This document shows, one piece after another, positions 34,501 through 46,704 of a DNA stretch of 64,000 nucleotides (the first letter of the stretch is position 1; every line of letters starts with the position of its first letter). Made by a program: the position numbers and the translations under genes. The stretch spans positions 310,001-374,000 of the forward strand of contig RSEE01000041.1 in the NCBI GenBank assembly GCA_003971905.1. Reading direction: 5' to 3'. A model generated the notes under the pieces. That model did no database searches. It worked only from the letters and a program-made list of their open reading frames with translations, and was not told where the DNA came from. The DNA comes from Moniliella sp. 'wahieum'. Taxonomy: Eukaryota > Basidiomycota > Moniliellomycetes > Moniliellales > Moniliellaceae.

Positions 34501-37500
34501 GGCGGTGGGGCAGGGTGGTGGGGGGAGCAGAAGAAGAAGCCACAGCACACGTCACGCTCAGGCGCCTCAGGGCCTGCGGCTGGTCCCAGGGGCACTGCGG
34601 GGTGGCGGCTGAAGGGCTGACGAAGGGCTGAAGCTGAAGACGTGAGCGGCGCGACAGCTGCTGGGATCCGAGCTTTTTCAATGCGATTTAATATTTAGCT
34701 CCATGGCACCGCACACACGTAATAAGCATCGGCCTGCTGTTTGGGTGTGCGATTATAACGTTCAACAACACAGGCATGCATCATCTCCCGCCTCAACGTT
34801 GATGACGTTATGCTCTGATCGCGACCCACACTGCGACGGGTTTCTGTACATGATGAGTCACGCTCATCCGGCCCATCCACTACGCCAACGGACGAGCGAA
34901 ATGCCGCTCTGCGCTTGATCCTCAAGGCGCAGTCCCAACACACCCTTTGTTGTCATGATGAGAGAAACGTGAGGATGTGGTGAAATAGGGCCCGTCGTAC
35001 TTGGAGTTCATCACATTGACCGAACTGGTGGTACTGAACCCACCATCTTCAACGTCATATGGCTTAGGATATAGGAGTACTCGATGAGTCTCATTGGACA
35101 TTGTTCACCCCTCGCATAATATGGTTGTACCACACGCTCATTCGTAACGGCACGGGCGCTATATACGCGGTGGAACGGAAAGCAGATGAATTTTTAGGTA
35201 GTATATATGATCTGCGGACGGACTGGAGGTAGTATAATGTATCCGAAGGGGGGGACACGTCTGAGAGAGGAGGACTACACCCAGGATCCTCGAACTGATA
35301 AGAATCACATCATAGGGCCCATGCACAAGGACCTAGTCGGCCAAAGAATCCGCCGTCTAGCACTACGGAATATGGTCTGGCAATATTCCAACAGAGAGAG
35401 AGCCCCGAACAATTGCTGCAACTTGATTCTTCATGGTGGGCAAGAGAGGCCTCCGCGATGGCGCTTCAAAGTAACTCCCGCAACATGAACGGTTCGGTTT
35501 AGACGTAGCGTTTCCCCTGTCCCAACCTTAAGCTCTGTCAATGATATGGATGTAGAGACGAGGGATTGAGGAAAGTAATCGCAGTCAGGGCAAAGTGATT
35601 TTATAACATCTCACATCTCAAACCGGACAAGTTTTCCATGCCGTCTCCGGGGTCGGCGCATCTTCAATTCCCGACGGGACATACTATTACCCGGCCTGAC
35701 ATGTGGCATATCTCCCTCCGTTCCTCTGTTGCATATGCATGGCAGATCACTACATCACCTTCCTTGAACACATTCACATATACACACGTTCTCATATCTC
35801 AGATCTCATCGATCTCAAAACGTTTATCAATAACATTCAACATTCATAATGTGTTCATCACTCGCATACTCTCTCACAAATCTCTCACCGCCGAGGTCCC
35901 CCATCACCTCTTCAGGCACATCTCAGCGCTCCGACAGACTTAGGCCTTAGGCCTTAGGGGCCTCTGTGTGATGACCGGATCAGTCCCACTGAGCCAGGGC
36001 GGGTTGCCGAGCCCAGCCGAGAGGCCGGTGATCCGTGCGTTGGCTTTTTGAGTCCCTGATTTTGTTCTATCTCGAATGATATATACTAGTTGGACTTTTG
36101 GTCGTGGACGTCTGAAAGTGAGCTCTGCTGTGAGGCTGAGCACGTTGAGGTTCTGAACAAAAGATCAGATAGCAGGCAGTTGATGGTGTGAATTGCATTG
36201 CACATGAGCTACAGAGGCTATAGAGAACATTTCTGCCCTCCACAGTAAGAGTAGTATTGGAAAAAGTATAATGAACCGGAAAGATCCAGGCTTGGGCTAC
36301 TTGGGCCACAGCTTCCGGATCTGAGATTTTTGTTTCTTTTGGTCTCTGTGCGTCTTATTGTGTTTCTGCAGGCCTCTCTCCCCTCAGGCTTTCTCGTAGG
36401 GTGAAGAACCAGCCTGTTCAATTACTTCGCCCTTTCTATAGTTTTTGTGACAGTTCTCCCTGGCATTCCTCTGGCTGATAGTGTGAGAGGTCTTTCCTAC
36501 TTTTGGTATGCGTGCTTCTTCTGTCAGTTGAAGGCCATTGGAAGTGGCCTGTCTTCCTCCAAGAGAAAGCACTTCTAAACTGTGGGTCGGGCCCCAGTCC
36601 GGGGTCCGCCCGTGACATGTGACACTCAAAGCTCATCGGCAAGACACCAACACCTCCGAGGAAGTGAAGAGTTACCTCGAAGGTTTTCTTAAAGCCTTTG
36701 GACTCATGTCTTCCGTCGCTCACATTAATCACTGAGCACACATATGTCAAATGTGCTATACATACTTAGTAGTCCTGAATGTAGTATCTATGCGGGGGAG
36801 GCCCACTCTCACCCTAATCACATGCTATAATACTGTAGAGAAACGTGAGGATGCTTTTGATGGCTCTTCACGATTATGAGGATAGAGCCACCATCCACAT
36901 TCATGTGCACTCTCTTTGTGCTCTTTTGTGCTTCATATTAGCAATTTCTGAAAAAGCTACCAAGAGGCCGGCTCGAGGTGATAAGAGTTGTTGCTGCACC
37001 CACAAAACAATACGCGGTTGTTGCAGAATTGTATAGAAGTAGGTGAGAAGTGATTCGGAAGAAAGAGGTGCGGCTTGATCTGCAATCTAAAAATGCCCAC
37101 CACATACACTGAAGAGAGAGGCTTCCCGCCGCTTATAAAGGGAAAATGACATTGTGCGCCGACTCTGCGTTCATTTTAGATTCGTCTCTCTCTTGGCAGG
37201 GCGAGAGAAGGGTGCAAACAGGGTCGTTTTGGAAGAATCAGCGTGCTGAGATATGTGGCCAGCAACCCTTTTGGTGTATAATGGGGAGAGAGTGAAGTGA
37301 CATGTGTGTCATGTGTTCCTTCCTGGCATGGTGCAAGAATTGGGCGGTTGCAGTGGTCTATGGATACCGGTTTACTGGTTACCACACCCAGCATAACGCC
37401 AGCACCAATATAGAGCTCTCTCAAATATACTCCTCCTCGTGAAAGAACGGGTGCTCACGCTGAGCGTTACGTATTATATTGTTTCCAAAAAATGTGACGG

Positions 37501-37746
37501 CAGCCACGGTTTTGGCTTTCGCGCCACTGTCGATTATTATAGGTCACTCGCGCGTCACTCCAATCGCATATAACTCTCACCCACCCGTCCCACTGATTAC
37601 CACCATTGTCACCACCGCTCCACCTGCACCACTGCTCCCACTTCCACTTCCACCGTCGCTTCCACTCCCACTTCCACACGGCTACCACGGCCACCCTATT
37701 TCTGTTCCGACCGCTCGTTGTCCGCACCCTCTTTTTTCCCTCCACC
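34501..37746. other. 3.2-kb gene-free region
   Basis: No open frame with recognisable homology, and by eye richer in A/T than the flanks, like 20.4-26.2 kb. It contains a TTAGGCCTTAGGCCTTAGG run (35940-35959), ACGTTCAAC (34758) and CTCAACGTTGATGACGTT (34792-34809). The 3' part (37600-37720) is C-rich and may be the 5' UTR of the next gene. Confidence 0.6.
35938..35962. repeat. TTAGGCC tandem repeat
   Basis: Three consecutive TTAGGCC-like units. Similar short runs occur at 22780-22811, 47028-47040 and 53136-53146. Confidence 0.75.
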
Positions 37747-39783
37747 ATGTCCCTCCCAGTTACCTCCCATTCGACTCCAAGGCTTCGAGCTAGCCTCGAG
37801 TTGATCGATTTTGACCTCACCAGCCTCGATAATGTCAGGCTCGGACTACCTCCAAGGCCGTCTACCCTTCCACAAGACCGAACCACACTCCCTTACTCCC
37901 GTGACCGGGCCAGCATACCGCCACTACCCAACGCCCATCAAGCCCGCATCGATGAAGTCCGTGTTGAAGTCGAACTCGACGAAGAGGTGCCTCGGCGCCG
38001 GAGACGCTATCGCCGAAGAATCCCTCCCCCTCTTATTTTATCCGACACCATCTTGAACCACCTCCTAGCGGACAAGGCATCCGTCAAAACTATCGAAACG
38101 AAACCGCAACAATCATCTCTTCTGTCACCCTCATTCAAATCCTGGGCGTCCCAAGTATTGATATCCTCGCCGCATCTTCATCGCCCCGGTCGTCTTGAAC
38201 ATAGTTCTCCTACTGTCAACACTCATTCTGCCACCCTGCACCGCCCCAACAGCGTCCGTAACCGCTCTTCCCGCCTCTTCGGGGACTTACTTCCTCGCAT
38301 ATCCTCTTCGGGAAGTGAAGCTGTCCTAGGCTCACCCATACCCAACGAAGACACTGTTCCTCCTGGCTCCCCCTTTGTCAAAAGCGACTTTGTTAAAGCC
38401 CAGTCGTCACCCCTTTCCTTTACCTGCTGTGGAAACCCAGAAGAAAGTTTTTTGGAGGAACTGGGTGCATTCTCTGTTCCGTCAAACTCGTTCCAGCAGA
38501 GCGACGCTGCCATCTTGAGTAGCCTCTCTGGCCTCCATGCTAACCATCCGTTCTTGCATGACTTCGAAAGAAAGGAATGCCCTTCCACCGATTTTTTCAT
38601 CACGGAACTGGCAAATACGTTCCTGTTGCACGATCCAAAACCGCCCGGCGACGACAAGTGCGGGTCTGATGTTAGCGAGGGTACGCCTCTTTTCGAATTG
38701 TTTCCTCTCGTTCCTATTACTCACTCTGTCAAATGTACAGCCGTCATTACCGGTATTACCGGCGCACTCGGACGATCACATTTTGAACGTGGTCGATGGA
38801 TGGGAGATGACATTGACTGTCTGTCATCTCTCAAGACCAGCACCATTGATAACCTGGAGAGGCCGGAAGATCCAGGGCCAGATGTACCTCACCCTCACCC
38901 CGCGGGCTCGACCACATTGCCCTGTCCTCATCCGCATGCGATCAGCACCTCCCAAAACAAAATTCCCGACGGTGGGCTACCGATGACACGAACTCAGGCT
39001 GTCAGCCTTGGGACTGGAGATGGACCCCCCCGCCTGAGTCTGCGTCTGCTGGGATCGGAGTGGTACGACTGGCAGGGTGAGGGATCTGCACCTTTGGGAC
39101 ACTCTGAGCCGGACGCAACCACAAACCAGGAGCCGTCTACACGCGCACACAGCAACCCCTCGACAGGTTCGCTCATGCGGAACGGGTCTCGAGGCTCTAC
39201 CACAACTTCTCCTACAGTCTACTCTCTGGATGAAGATGCTCCCGTCTCCCGCGAGCGTAAGACCAATAGCACGTCTACCTCGAGGAATTCGGGGACCTCA
39301 TCTCTGTTTCCCAAAACTCGAATCAGCACCGTCGACGGTCCTTCGACGGATCCAGTGGAAGAAAGTCACCAGGCTGGCATGACGTTAAAAGAAGCTCGTT
39401 CCAAGTTCCTTTCCCCTCTTGCGCATGTGCCACTGCCGGCTTTAGCCAGTTCGGTCGGGAGGGTCAGTTTGACCTCCCGTCCAGTCTCTACCCCCGCTTT
39501 TCCCCCATCGTTTTTGCCTTCTAAAGAGACTATTCCAGCGCCGATTCCAAAGGGGAGTGCGCATGACGAATCAAAGGATAAAAAAAGGACCAGGAAGGGA
39601 AGCAAAGAATCCGGAGCTACTCCCACAGTCCCAACTTCCTCGGCCAAGATGGCAGAGGACACGCCAGCGACGCTTGCATCCCCACTGGGACCTCTGCCGC
39701 CCGAGTCCAAGTCAAAGTTCCACTTGATCCGGGGTACAAGTTGGTCAAGCCCCGGATTCCAGCCCTCTCCCAAGCAACGCTGA
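37747..39783 (+). CDS. Uncharacterised serine/proline-rich protein
   Basis: I do not recognise this gene. It is a single uninterrupted frame of 678 codons from ATG 37747 (CCACC before ATG; MSLPVTSHSTPRLRASLEL); the frame stays open 47 codons further up but that part is His/Phe-rich and unlikely. The protein is hydrophilic and low-complexity, rich in Ser, Pro and Thr, with a basic patch (PRRRRRYRRRIPPP, about residue 85) that could be a nuclear signal. A moderately ordered stretch lies at GDLLPRISSSGSEAVLGS. The tail has a Lys-rich patch (ESKDKKRTRKGSKES) and ends FHLIRGTSWSSPGFQPSPK. There is no membrane helix or enzyme motif. The clean 2-kb frame beside heavily broken genes argues it is real. 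Confidence 0.7.
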   Translation: MSLPVTSHSTPRLRASLELIDFDLTSLDNVRLGLPPRPSTLPQDRTTLPYSRDRASIPPLPNAHQARIDEVRVEVELDEEVPRRRRRYRRRIPPPLILSDTILNHLLADKASVKTIETKPQQSSLLSPSFKSWASQVLISSPHLHRPGRLEHSSPTVNTHSATLHRPNSVRNRSSRLFGDLLPRISSSGSEAVLGSPIPNEDTVPPGSPFVKSDFVKAQSSPLSFTCCGNPEESFLEELGAFSVPSNSFQQSDAAILSSLSGLHANHPFLHDFERKECPSTDFFITELANTFLLHDPKPPGDDKCGSDVSEGTPLFELFPLVPITHSVKCTAVITGITGALGRSHFERGRWMGDDIDCLSSLKTSTIDNLERPEDPGPDVPHPHPAGSTTLPCPHPHAISTSQNKIPDGGLPMTRTQAVSLGTGDGPPRLSLRLLGSEWYDWQGEGSAPLGHSEPDATTNQEPSTRAHSNPSTGSLMRNGSRGSTTTSPTVYSLDEDAPVSRERKTNSTSTSRNSGTSSLFPKTRISTVDGPSTDPVEESHQAGMTLKEARSKFLSPLAHVPLPALASSVGRVSLTSRPVSTPAFPPSFLPSKETIPAPIPKGSAHDESKDKKRTRKGSKESGATPTVPTSSAKMAEDTPATLASPLGPLPPESKSKFHLIRGTSWSSPGFQPSPKQR

Positions 39784-40763
39784 CTCCACCAAACACAAAA
39801 GCAGAGGGGGCATCTCATTCATTTCCTTAGGGTCCGCCGCGATCACAAGACTTGGCGTGGCTGGCTGGCCCCTTTCCCTCCTAAGCAAGAGCAGGAGGAA
39901 GTCCAACTCCAATCCGGCAACTTGTCTCCCGCCTCTGCCTCTCGCCCTTGATCCAAAAATCTTTACACTCCTCTTCTTGGCGCGAGGCGCTGAAGCCAGA
40001 AGACAAAAAATGGGGTGAAATTACCGCATTGGAATTCGTGTCGATCATATATTTTGCCACATTGTGTATGTGTGGTACATCACTTTCTTTTCGTCCCGTC
40101 CATCCTGCCAACACTTCGACCTTTTGTCACCACTCTCTCTGTTCTGTGGCCCAAGCGTAAAATCTGACTATATATCTCCTGTCGTTTCCGGAATCACTTG
40201 CCAAATTCATATTCTTACAAGTAATACCCACTGACTCAGTATGATATAAATACTAAGCTGTGAGAATCAGCTGCTCTCTGGTAGGTGTCCAAGGTACTGC
40301 GCGATATATATGTTGTGAACTCCGTATCTCCCTTCATTCTCGTTTCTACGTGGTGAGTCAAGATCATGGTGATAAACATCCGAGCAGCCGGCGGTGGCTG
40401 CCAGTGATCGTTCTGGTGAACCTTGAACGTTGAACCATCTCCATTGAGACTCTTTCCACACAGTGCCCAAACATCAGATGTACACTACCTCATTGTCGAG
40501 AAGGGGGCTGTATCTAATACGAGAGTCATAGTATTGTCAGGTTGTTATAGTTTGTTCGTAGTATCGAGTCATTTGGAAAGCTATAGGGGACAGAGGAAGA
40601 AGGCTGAGAGGGCGTCTTTATGGTGCGCATAGGGGCCATCGGTTGGGAACATGTGTTACGCTTTGTATAATGCGCAGCCGCCTCTCGATGTGGCCTCATT
40701 GAGGTACATGGAAGGGAAGCAAAAGAAAAGAAGAACGAGAAAACAGGGGAAGCAGAAAACAAT
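39784..40763. other. Intergenic, between the unknown gene and the P450
   Basis: No gene seen. Holds a palindromic CCTTGAACGTTGAACC motif (40421-40436). Confidence 0.6.
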
Positions 40764-42650
40764 TCAAGCCAGGGTCCGGGGAACCAGCTTGCAAAGGTAC
40801 GGGTTGATCATGGGAAGCGTGACACTAGCGCCATAGGTGGGAGGGTTGCGAGCCAGAGCTTCTTGGTTGAAGACAATGTCAAAGTGGCCCAGCAACAACG
40901 ACAAGACTGAACAAGCTTCATACAGAGCCAGTGTCTGGCCCAAGCACAGGCGCGGACCTGCGTTGAAGGCATGAAACACGTACGGACTAAACGTTTTCAG
41001 CGAACCGTCCGGCTTGAGGAATCGCTGTGGCTTGAATTCCTCACAATCCGCGCCCCACACTTCGGGCATACGCGCCATCATATAATCCGAAAAGTTCACC
41101 GTCGTGCCCTTTTGGATGATCACGTCGGGAAGGGGCGCGCTGGGCACCGCCCCAGTTCCATAAGGGTCAAGCGGTGTGCCCCCGACCAGTTTCTCTTGCG
41201 CATAGGGCGGATGACATCGGATTCGACAGCATATTTGATGTTCTTGGCCACCGGGGGCTGCAGGCGCAACGTCTCATGCACCACAGCTTGAGTATAGGGC
41301 ATATTTTTCAGGTCGTCATACTCCATCAGACGCTGGTCTCGTCCTTCGCCCAAAACGGTGGCAAACTCTTCCCGCATGCGCACAATCACCTCCGCCGGGG
41401 CCGAGTGGAGGAGATAGATGCACCACGTCAACGCCTGTGCCGTCGTGTCCCGTCCAGCAATGATAAAGTTGAGCACGACCGGAAGCAGCTCGTCCCGGGT
41501 TAAACCTTCGTTCATAAAGAGTTGAAGCAAGTCTTTCCCCTCCTTGGTCTGGGCCCCCTTTTGGTCCCCACCGCGCGCCTGACTGCCTGCCGCTGATCAA
41601 TAATATCATAGCAGGTGGTGCGGATCGTGGCCAATGCGGCTCGCATCTTGCGGCCCCGCTGGGAGAACAGTTCGGTCACCTTGAACAGTGGGTCCATAAA
41701 CCGGTCATTGATCACCGTCTGAGCATAGTCAAAGGCCACGGCAAACGGAACTTGTTTCGACAAGCCAGCTACCTCGGGCCTGTTACAACACACCATAGGT
41801 TCAGTACGTAGACTCGCGCGGTGGTAGGGTCAGGGGGAGATTATATAGAAAAGGTCGGTACGTACGGGAGACATCCTAGATTGGCTCCAAAGGCCATCAT
41901 ACCAAAGGTTTCAAGCGTATAGCGAAAGAAGATATCCGGCAACACAATTTCCTCTTGCCGAGCCGCCGCATCGTCAGCCAAACGCTTCAGAACAACAAGA
42001 TGGTGTTGGACCGAGTGTTGAACATGGGAACGAAAGTTGCTCACGGAAAACTGTATGAAAAGGCAAAATCGTCTTTGGTCAGAACCACAGTGTCCAGACC
42101 ACCTATACAATACAAACCAGAGCGGGAGGGAGAAGAGGCATCACAAGAACAAAGAAGAACACGTACAATACGCGAGGCGAGCTTACGCTGCCGTCTCCAC
42201 ACGTCGCCATCGGCAACAAAGATGCCCGTCTCGGAGAGCAGGTCAGCAAAGTGGCGGCGGAAAGGGGCGCCCTTGACGTAGTTGTCAAAGTTCCCTTTGG
42301 AACTTTGAATCCACTGCAAGTATTCAGGCCGGTTCAACGTCGTGGTCTGACCGCCGAGGGTAGGAATATGGAATGCAAACGGGCGTCCACCGGTCCCGAC
42401 GGTACGTTGATACCCCAGCATCTGGTCCAACAGGTGGTCCGTCTGGCCGGATATCGATCCCACATCAGATTCCAGCTCCCAATCAGGGGCACACCGCCAG
42501 GAATGCTAGGCACCCGGGAATCTTGCGCACGCCAATCGGGCGGTCCGGATAGAGGAGAACGAGGATGAGGAGGACCGAAGCCCCGACGACGAGGACGAGG
42601 AGCGGAATGGGCACTTGGGCGAACATGTTGAGGTCCAGTAGTGATGCCAT
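40764..42650 (-). CDS. Cytochrome P450 (fatty-acid hydroxylase-like, CYP52/CYP63 type)
   Basis: A membrane-anchored haem monooxygenase. The start MASLLDLNMFAQVPIPLL leads into one N-terminal membrane helix, then a Pro-rich hinge (SIPGGVPLIGSWNLMW). Visible P450 elements are C-helix WRRQRKLAS, I-helix AGRDTTAQ, ExxR in HETLRLQPP, a PERF-like FKPQRFLKPDGS, and the haem-binding FNAGPRLCLGQ. Two introns, 42166-42051 and 41865-41780, have GTACGT donors. Frame breaks lie near 41560 and 41200 (restoring KLVGGTPLDPYGTGAVPSA). The DPYG/VGGTPL block before DVxIxKGT and the length resemble n-alkane or fatty-acid omega-hydroxylases, but the substrate is not proven by sequence. No other pathway genes flank it. 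Confidence 0.9.
41780..41865 (-). other. Intron 2 of the P450 gene
   Basis: 86 bp, GTACGT donor, TAACAG acceptor; lies between FGANLGCLP and EVAGLSKQVPFAVAFDYAQ. Confidence 0.85.
42051..42166 (-). other. Intron 1 of the P450 gene
   Basis: 116 bp, GTACGT donor, ATACAG acceptor; joins KLASRI to FSVSNFRSHVQHSV. Confidence 0.85.
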
Positions 42651-44329
42651 GGCGAGCGAGAGTAGTGCGGTAGCGGTAGAGGCAAGCCCTGACGAGGAAA
42701 GCGGCCCTACACGAAGCTGGGGGGTAGGGGGAGGAGAGAGTCCTGGGCATGCTGCCGGGTTGATATATCCCCCCCCCCGCCCCGCTTCAGTACGTTATGC
42801 GCCCGCTCTCTCCTGCACCTTTGCAACGAAAACCTATACTACAGCGTCAAACGCGGGGCGTAAGTACGGTAGAGACCCCAACACAGACATAATAAATACA
42901 CTCCCTTTTACTCAGAGATTGATTGGTAAGGCCGAGCTAGGCGAGATCCTCGCCATGGTCCCCGTGCCCTATAGGCTTGCCACCTCCTTGTGCTGGGGGG
43001 GCGCATACCCTTTCACGGTGTGTGGCATGCTTACCTATCTGGCGCTGGGGCAGGAGAGTCGAATTCCCCCGTTTGGCGCTCGTAATCTTGTGGCTGACAA
43101 AATTAAGCAGCAATAAGTGCCTTGCTTATTGCAGCTGCATGAGAAAAGGTGTGGCGGGGTTACCGGTTTAACGCCGCTCACCGGGCTCAGGCTCAGTGGT
43201 GAGGCTCACTGGTCGCCGCTATCCCCATCCGTCCCCTCTTTCCTTTTTCCTCTTCGCAAGAAGGGTCACACAGGTCTGCTTGACGTGGACGATAATCGAC
43301 AAGGCCCAGGCGCAATAAGCGCAAGCGGGGCATATTTACCCCCACACAGCGGATGATTAATGGGTGGGGCCGATGATCGATGATCGATGTCGATGGGGCT
43401 GCATGATGCATGATGGATTCGATGATGTCGATGCAGCGATGAGCGATGATCGATGATCGATGATCATCGATGACGTCGACGACGCCTGGAATATCGTTGG
43501 TGGCTGAGTCAATGGAAGGCCGAGCCAGGCCGACGGTGCAGCCTATGTTCAAAGGCAAAGCCAGTTGCTAGTTCCCACCTCCATTCGTTGGGGGGCACAG
43601 TCCTTTCACAAGTATGACAGGATGCATGATGCATGATGCTGCCGTGTGACAATGTGCGAACACAAAAAAAGTAGTGCCCACACACTGGGCCAACGGCTGT
43701 ATTTGGGACCAAGCGTCTGTGCGGAACAGCCTCAAGACGTCCGCCACGCCACACGCGTTCGCACGGCCCCCGCAGGCGCTAACCTCGGCCCTCACACACC
43801 TCACGCTTCAGGCTGAGTGATTGATGACTGGATAACCTCCATCCACCCATCCATTGTATTACTTCTGTCTGCAGCACCAAACCGGATGCGATGCTACAAG
43901 CTGAACGAGAGAGATGCGATTGGGGGGGGGGGGGAGGAGGACTTCCATGAGTACTAAGTCAAGCAGTCCCATCCGGGCGTCAGCACAGAGATAAGAGGGG
44001 GGCAAAAGATTTTATGAAGCTCCTTAGGGGCAGGCGAGTAGAAGGGAGCACAGAAGAGAACAAGGGACAAGGGGGCACAGAGGAGAGAGAGGCGACGCAA
44101 AGAAGCGGCGAAGCGAATACCACATAGAGTAGCTGCCTTTCCGTTCTGGGGACGAGGGATAACACATTGTGAGGGAAGGGGAGGGGGAGGGGGGGGCGGG
44201 GGAGGGGGAAAAAGGAAAGCGAAAGGGGGGGTATCAACAGTCGGGCCCTGGCACACACGGCCCATCCCAAACCCCCATCCCAAAACGGGAGGGGGGGGGG
44301 CACTGTGGCGGACAAGCCGACGGAAGGGA
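42651..44329. other. 1.7-kb intergenic region
   Basis: No supported gene. Contains GATCGATGATCGATG repeats (43370-43480), ATGCATGATGCATGATG motifs (43402 and 43622) and a run of 13 G (43921-43933). An open stretch at 42901-43116 has no recognisable family and was not called. Confidence 0.6.
43373..43475. repeat. GATGATCGATGATCGAT simple repeat field
   Basis: Repeated GATGATCGATG/CGATGATCATCG units, interrupted by GCATGATGCATGATGG. Confidence 0.75.
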
Positions 44330-46704
44330 CTAGCAATACACCGTAGGTGTAGGTGCGTGCTTGGCGATGCTCTCCAGCACCTCTACAATCACACGCGGGT
44401 TGACCATGAGCGAATGACCTGCGCCGCGTACCCGGCGGATCTCGACCAAGGGCATTTGCGTCTGCATCCAGACCAACCCCGTAAACGAGATGCGTTCGTC
44501 CTTGTCGCCGTGCCACACGACAGAGGTAGTTGGACCTGCGGGAAAGTGAACCCCCAGGGCTTGGCGCCGCGGGTGGCAAGGATGCGCACAGGTCGGCCAG
44601 TGCCGCCGTGTGTGGCCTCGGCGTGAGCAGCTTGAAGTAAAGCCGTTCCCAATACGTCCCGTGGAGGCCGCGTGCGCGCAGGAAGTGGCAGGCTGCCCGC
44701 CGAAGGTGCCGCGGACGGGTTGGCACGGTCTTGGACCGTTTGGAGGAGACAGGCAGACCACGTTTGCCTCGTGATGAGGAAGGCGACAGGCTCGGGGAGG
44801 GCGGGGCGGACGAAGGTTGCGAGGGGGACGTAGCCCAGGAAAGGACGGCACGAACGTCACCCAAGGACGAATGGGACGAGTGAGCACTCTCGCTGCTGGA
44901 ACGAAACCAGCGATGGTGGGCAAAGGAAAGACGGTCATTCGAGTTCCGGTTCGGCCTCCAACGCAGGGTCTGTTCCCAGTGACAAGACCTCCACTTCTCC
45001 TTCGTCCTCCTCCTCCATCCCGGGGGAAGAAGGGAACGCACCACTGTGACCCAGAGGTTCAAGCGCCGCCGAGGCAGACTCGGAACGGAGTCGCCCATCA
45101 GGTCGATCGCCAAAGGCACTGGCGCTCCGGACCACTCTCCCATCCTGAGCCGCTTTCCGCAGATCGGTTTCCGAATGGTGTGTTAAGATGGGAGGCGATT
45201 GGGTCCAGGAGGCAGAACGAGTGTGGTGTTGTTCGGTCTGAGGCAAAGTTGATGGTGGAAGAAGGGGTGAGGGTGGGGGAGGCAGGGATCCTGGCAGGCG
45301 GCGCGGGAGGCCGGCCCAGTTTCCAGCCTTGGACATGCCATTCGGCCGTCTGGGCCGTACGGAGAAGCGAATGGGGCACATACCGAAGCAGTGATAGCCC
45401 GGCTCGACCGCCGGGTGGGGGGGAAACCCACGGTGCGAGCAGATGGATTGGCCCAACGACCTGGTCAGGAAAGGCAAGGGCAGTCGCCATGGCAACGGAG
45501 CACCTGCACTATGCGCCAATAGGCCAAACTGGCCCACCCCAATGCGGCTGCCACTTCGCCCATGACGCTGGCCCAGTCTTGCACACCAAATTCAGCTGTC
45601 GACACTGCGTCTGTGCGTCCCATCCCCCATCGGTCGGCACAGATGAGGCGCAGGCCAAGGGCATGCGCCAAGTCGTCATATAGCCCACGAGGTGACGTAC
45701 GGCGCCGAGGCCGAGAAAGACAAGGACGGAAGGCCGGCGGGATCGCCAACGTCGGCGACGGATACCGCAAGCCCTTGTTGGGAGGACGGTCGAGCTGATG
45801 ATGCGAGTCAAACGGGGCGAGTGGACATAGTCGAGGATCTCCTCGGCCGATTCGGTGCCGAGACGGAGGGGGCCGAAGCGAGGGACGAGGGAGGCCCAGG
45901 GAGAAGGGGAAGGTGCTGGGAGCGGAGTGGGGGGGGCGGATGAGGGCGCGATGGGAGCCGACATGGAGTGGGTATCGGGCAGGAGGGCCGGGGGGGAGGG
46001 GGAGGGGACGAGGGCGACGAGGGTTGCAGTCGCTGATACACAGCCGCATTGTGCGCAATCAGCTGGGCCAGCACGGGGTCGGCGTGTGCGTCGGTGTCGG
46101 GCGGCGGCGGCGGAGGAGGGGAAGAGGGATCGGGCGGCGGGAGGAGGGAGGCGTGGGAGACGGGGCGGGTGCGGGAGCGGGGTGTGGGGGGGGGTGGACA
46201 GACACCAGGTCCCACGAGGCAGCCGAGGCGCAGGAGGGGGCGCGGACGTGGAAGCGGAGTGGGTCCGAGGGATGGGGCGGTTGGGGCGTGGCGGGGGGGC
46301 CTGGTGCTGGGGCTGGGGAGGTGGGTGGACGGAGGAGGGCAGCGCGTGCGACGAGGCGAGGCAGCTTGCTCGCCGTGCGTGGCGGGGCCGTGCGTGGTGG
46401 GGCCGTGTGCGCGGCGGGGGGGAGCAGGCGGATGGGGGCGCAAGAAGCGGAGCAGGCTGCGCTTCCCAGTGGCAGGGGGGGTGGCCGCAGCAGAGGCCGC
46501 AGCAGGGGCAGGGCCAGAGCAGAGCCTGTGCCTGCGGCCGCAGCCGAGCATGCAGGCGGGGGCTGCATTGGCAGTGCTGCCGATCGGAGGCAGGGCCACC
46601 CCCGTGCGTGGCTCCATGGCCAGGTGGGCATCGGCAGAGGCCGCAGACAGCGGCAGAGCAGGGGGGACGGGTATCACGCAAGGCGCGGCGGCATGGGATG
46701 GCAA
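44330..46704 (-). CDS. Alpha/beta-hydrolase with long proline-rich N-terminus
   Basis: An alpha/beta-hydrolase-fold protein of unknown substrate. All three catalytic elements are visible. The nucleophile elbow is GLLAHSAGA; the acid is in SVVWHGDKDERISF; the histidine is in VRGAGHSLMVNPRVIVEVL near the end. The fold core starts with SVLVFLGLGAVRHLVGLYDD and LRLICADRWGMGRTDAVST. The order and the HSAG elbow recall fungal serine hydrolases of the epoxide-hydrolase/MhpC group. The N-terminal ~270 residues are Pro/Ser/Ala-rich and extremely GC-rich, so the start is not determinable. I placed it at an ATG at 46704, but 46681 or a point beyond 46900 are possible. The frame changes repeatedly (near 45720, 45520, 45000 and 44540). 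Stop at 44330. Confidence 0.7.

Noticed and set aside
35938..35962. TTAGGCC run as an internal telomere relic
   Set aside because: Only three units, and the fungal telomere repeat is usually TTAGGG; too short to support the claim.
42901..43116. Open stretch ending in RNLVADKIKQQ upstream of the P450
   Set aside because: No recognisable homology, no clear start, and it sits in repeat-rich intergenic DNA.
40764..46704. Secondary-metabolite cluster (P450, hydrolase, nearby acyltransferase)
   Set aside because: No synthase backbone, transporter or regulator is present, the genes are far apart, and neighbours are housekeeping genes.
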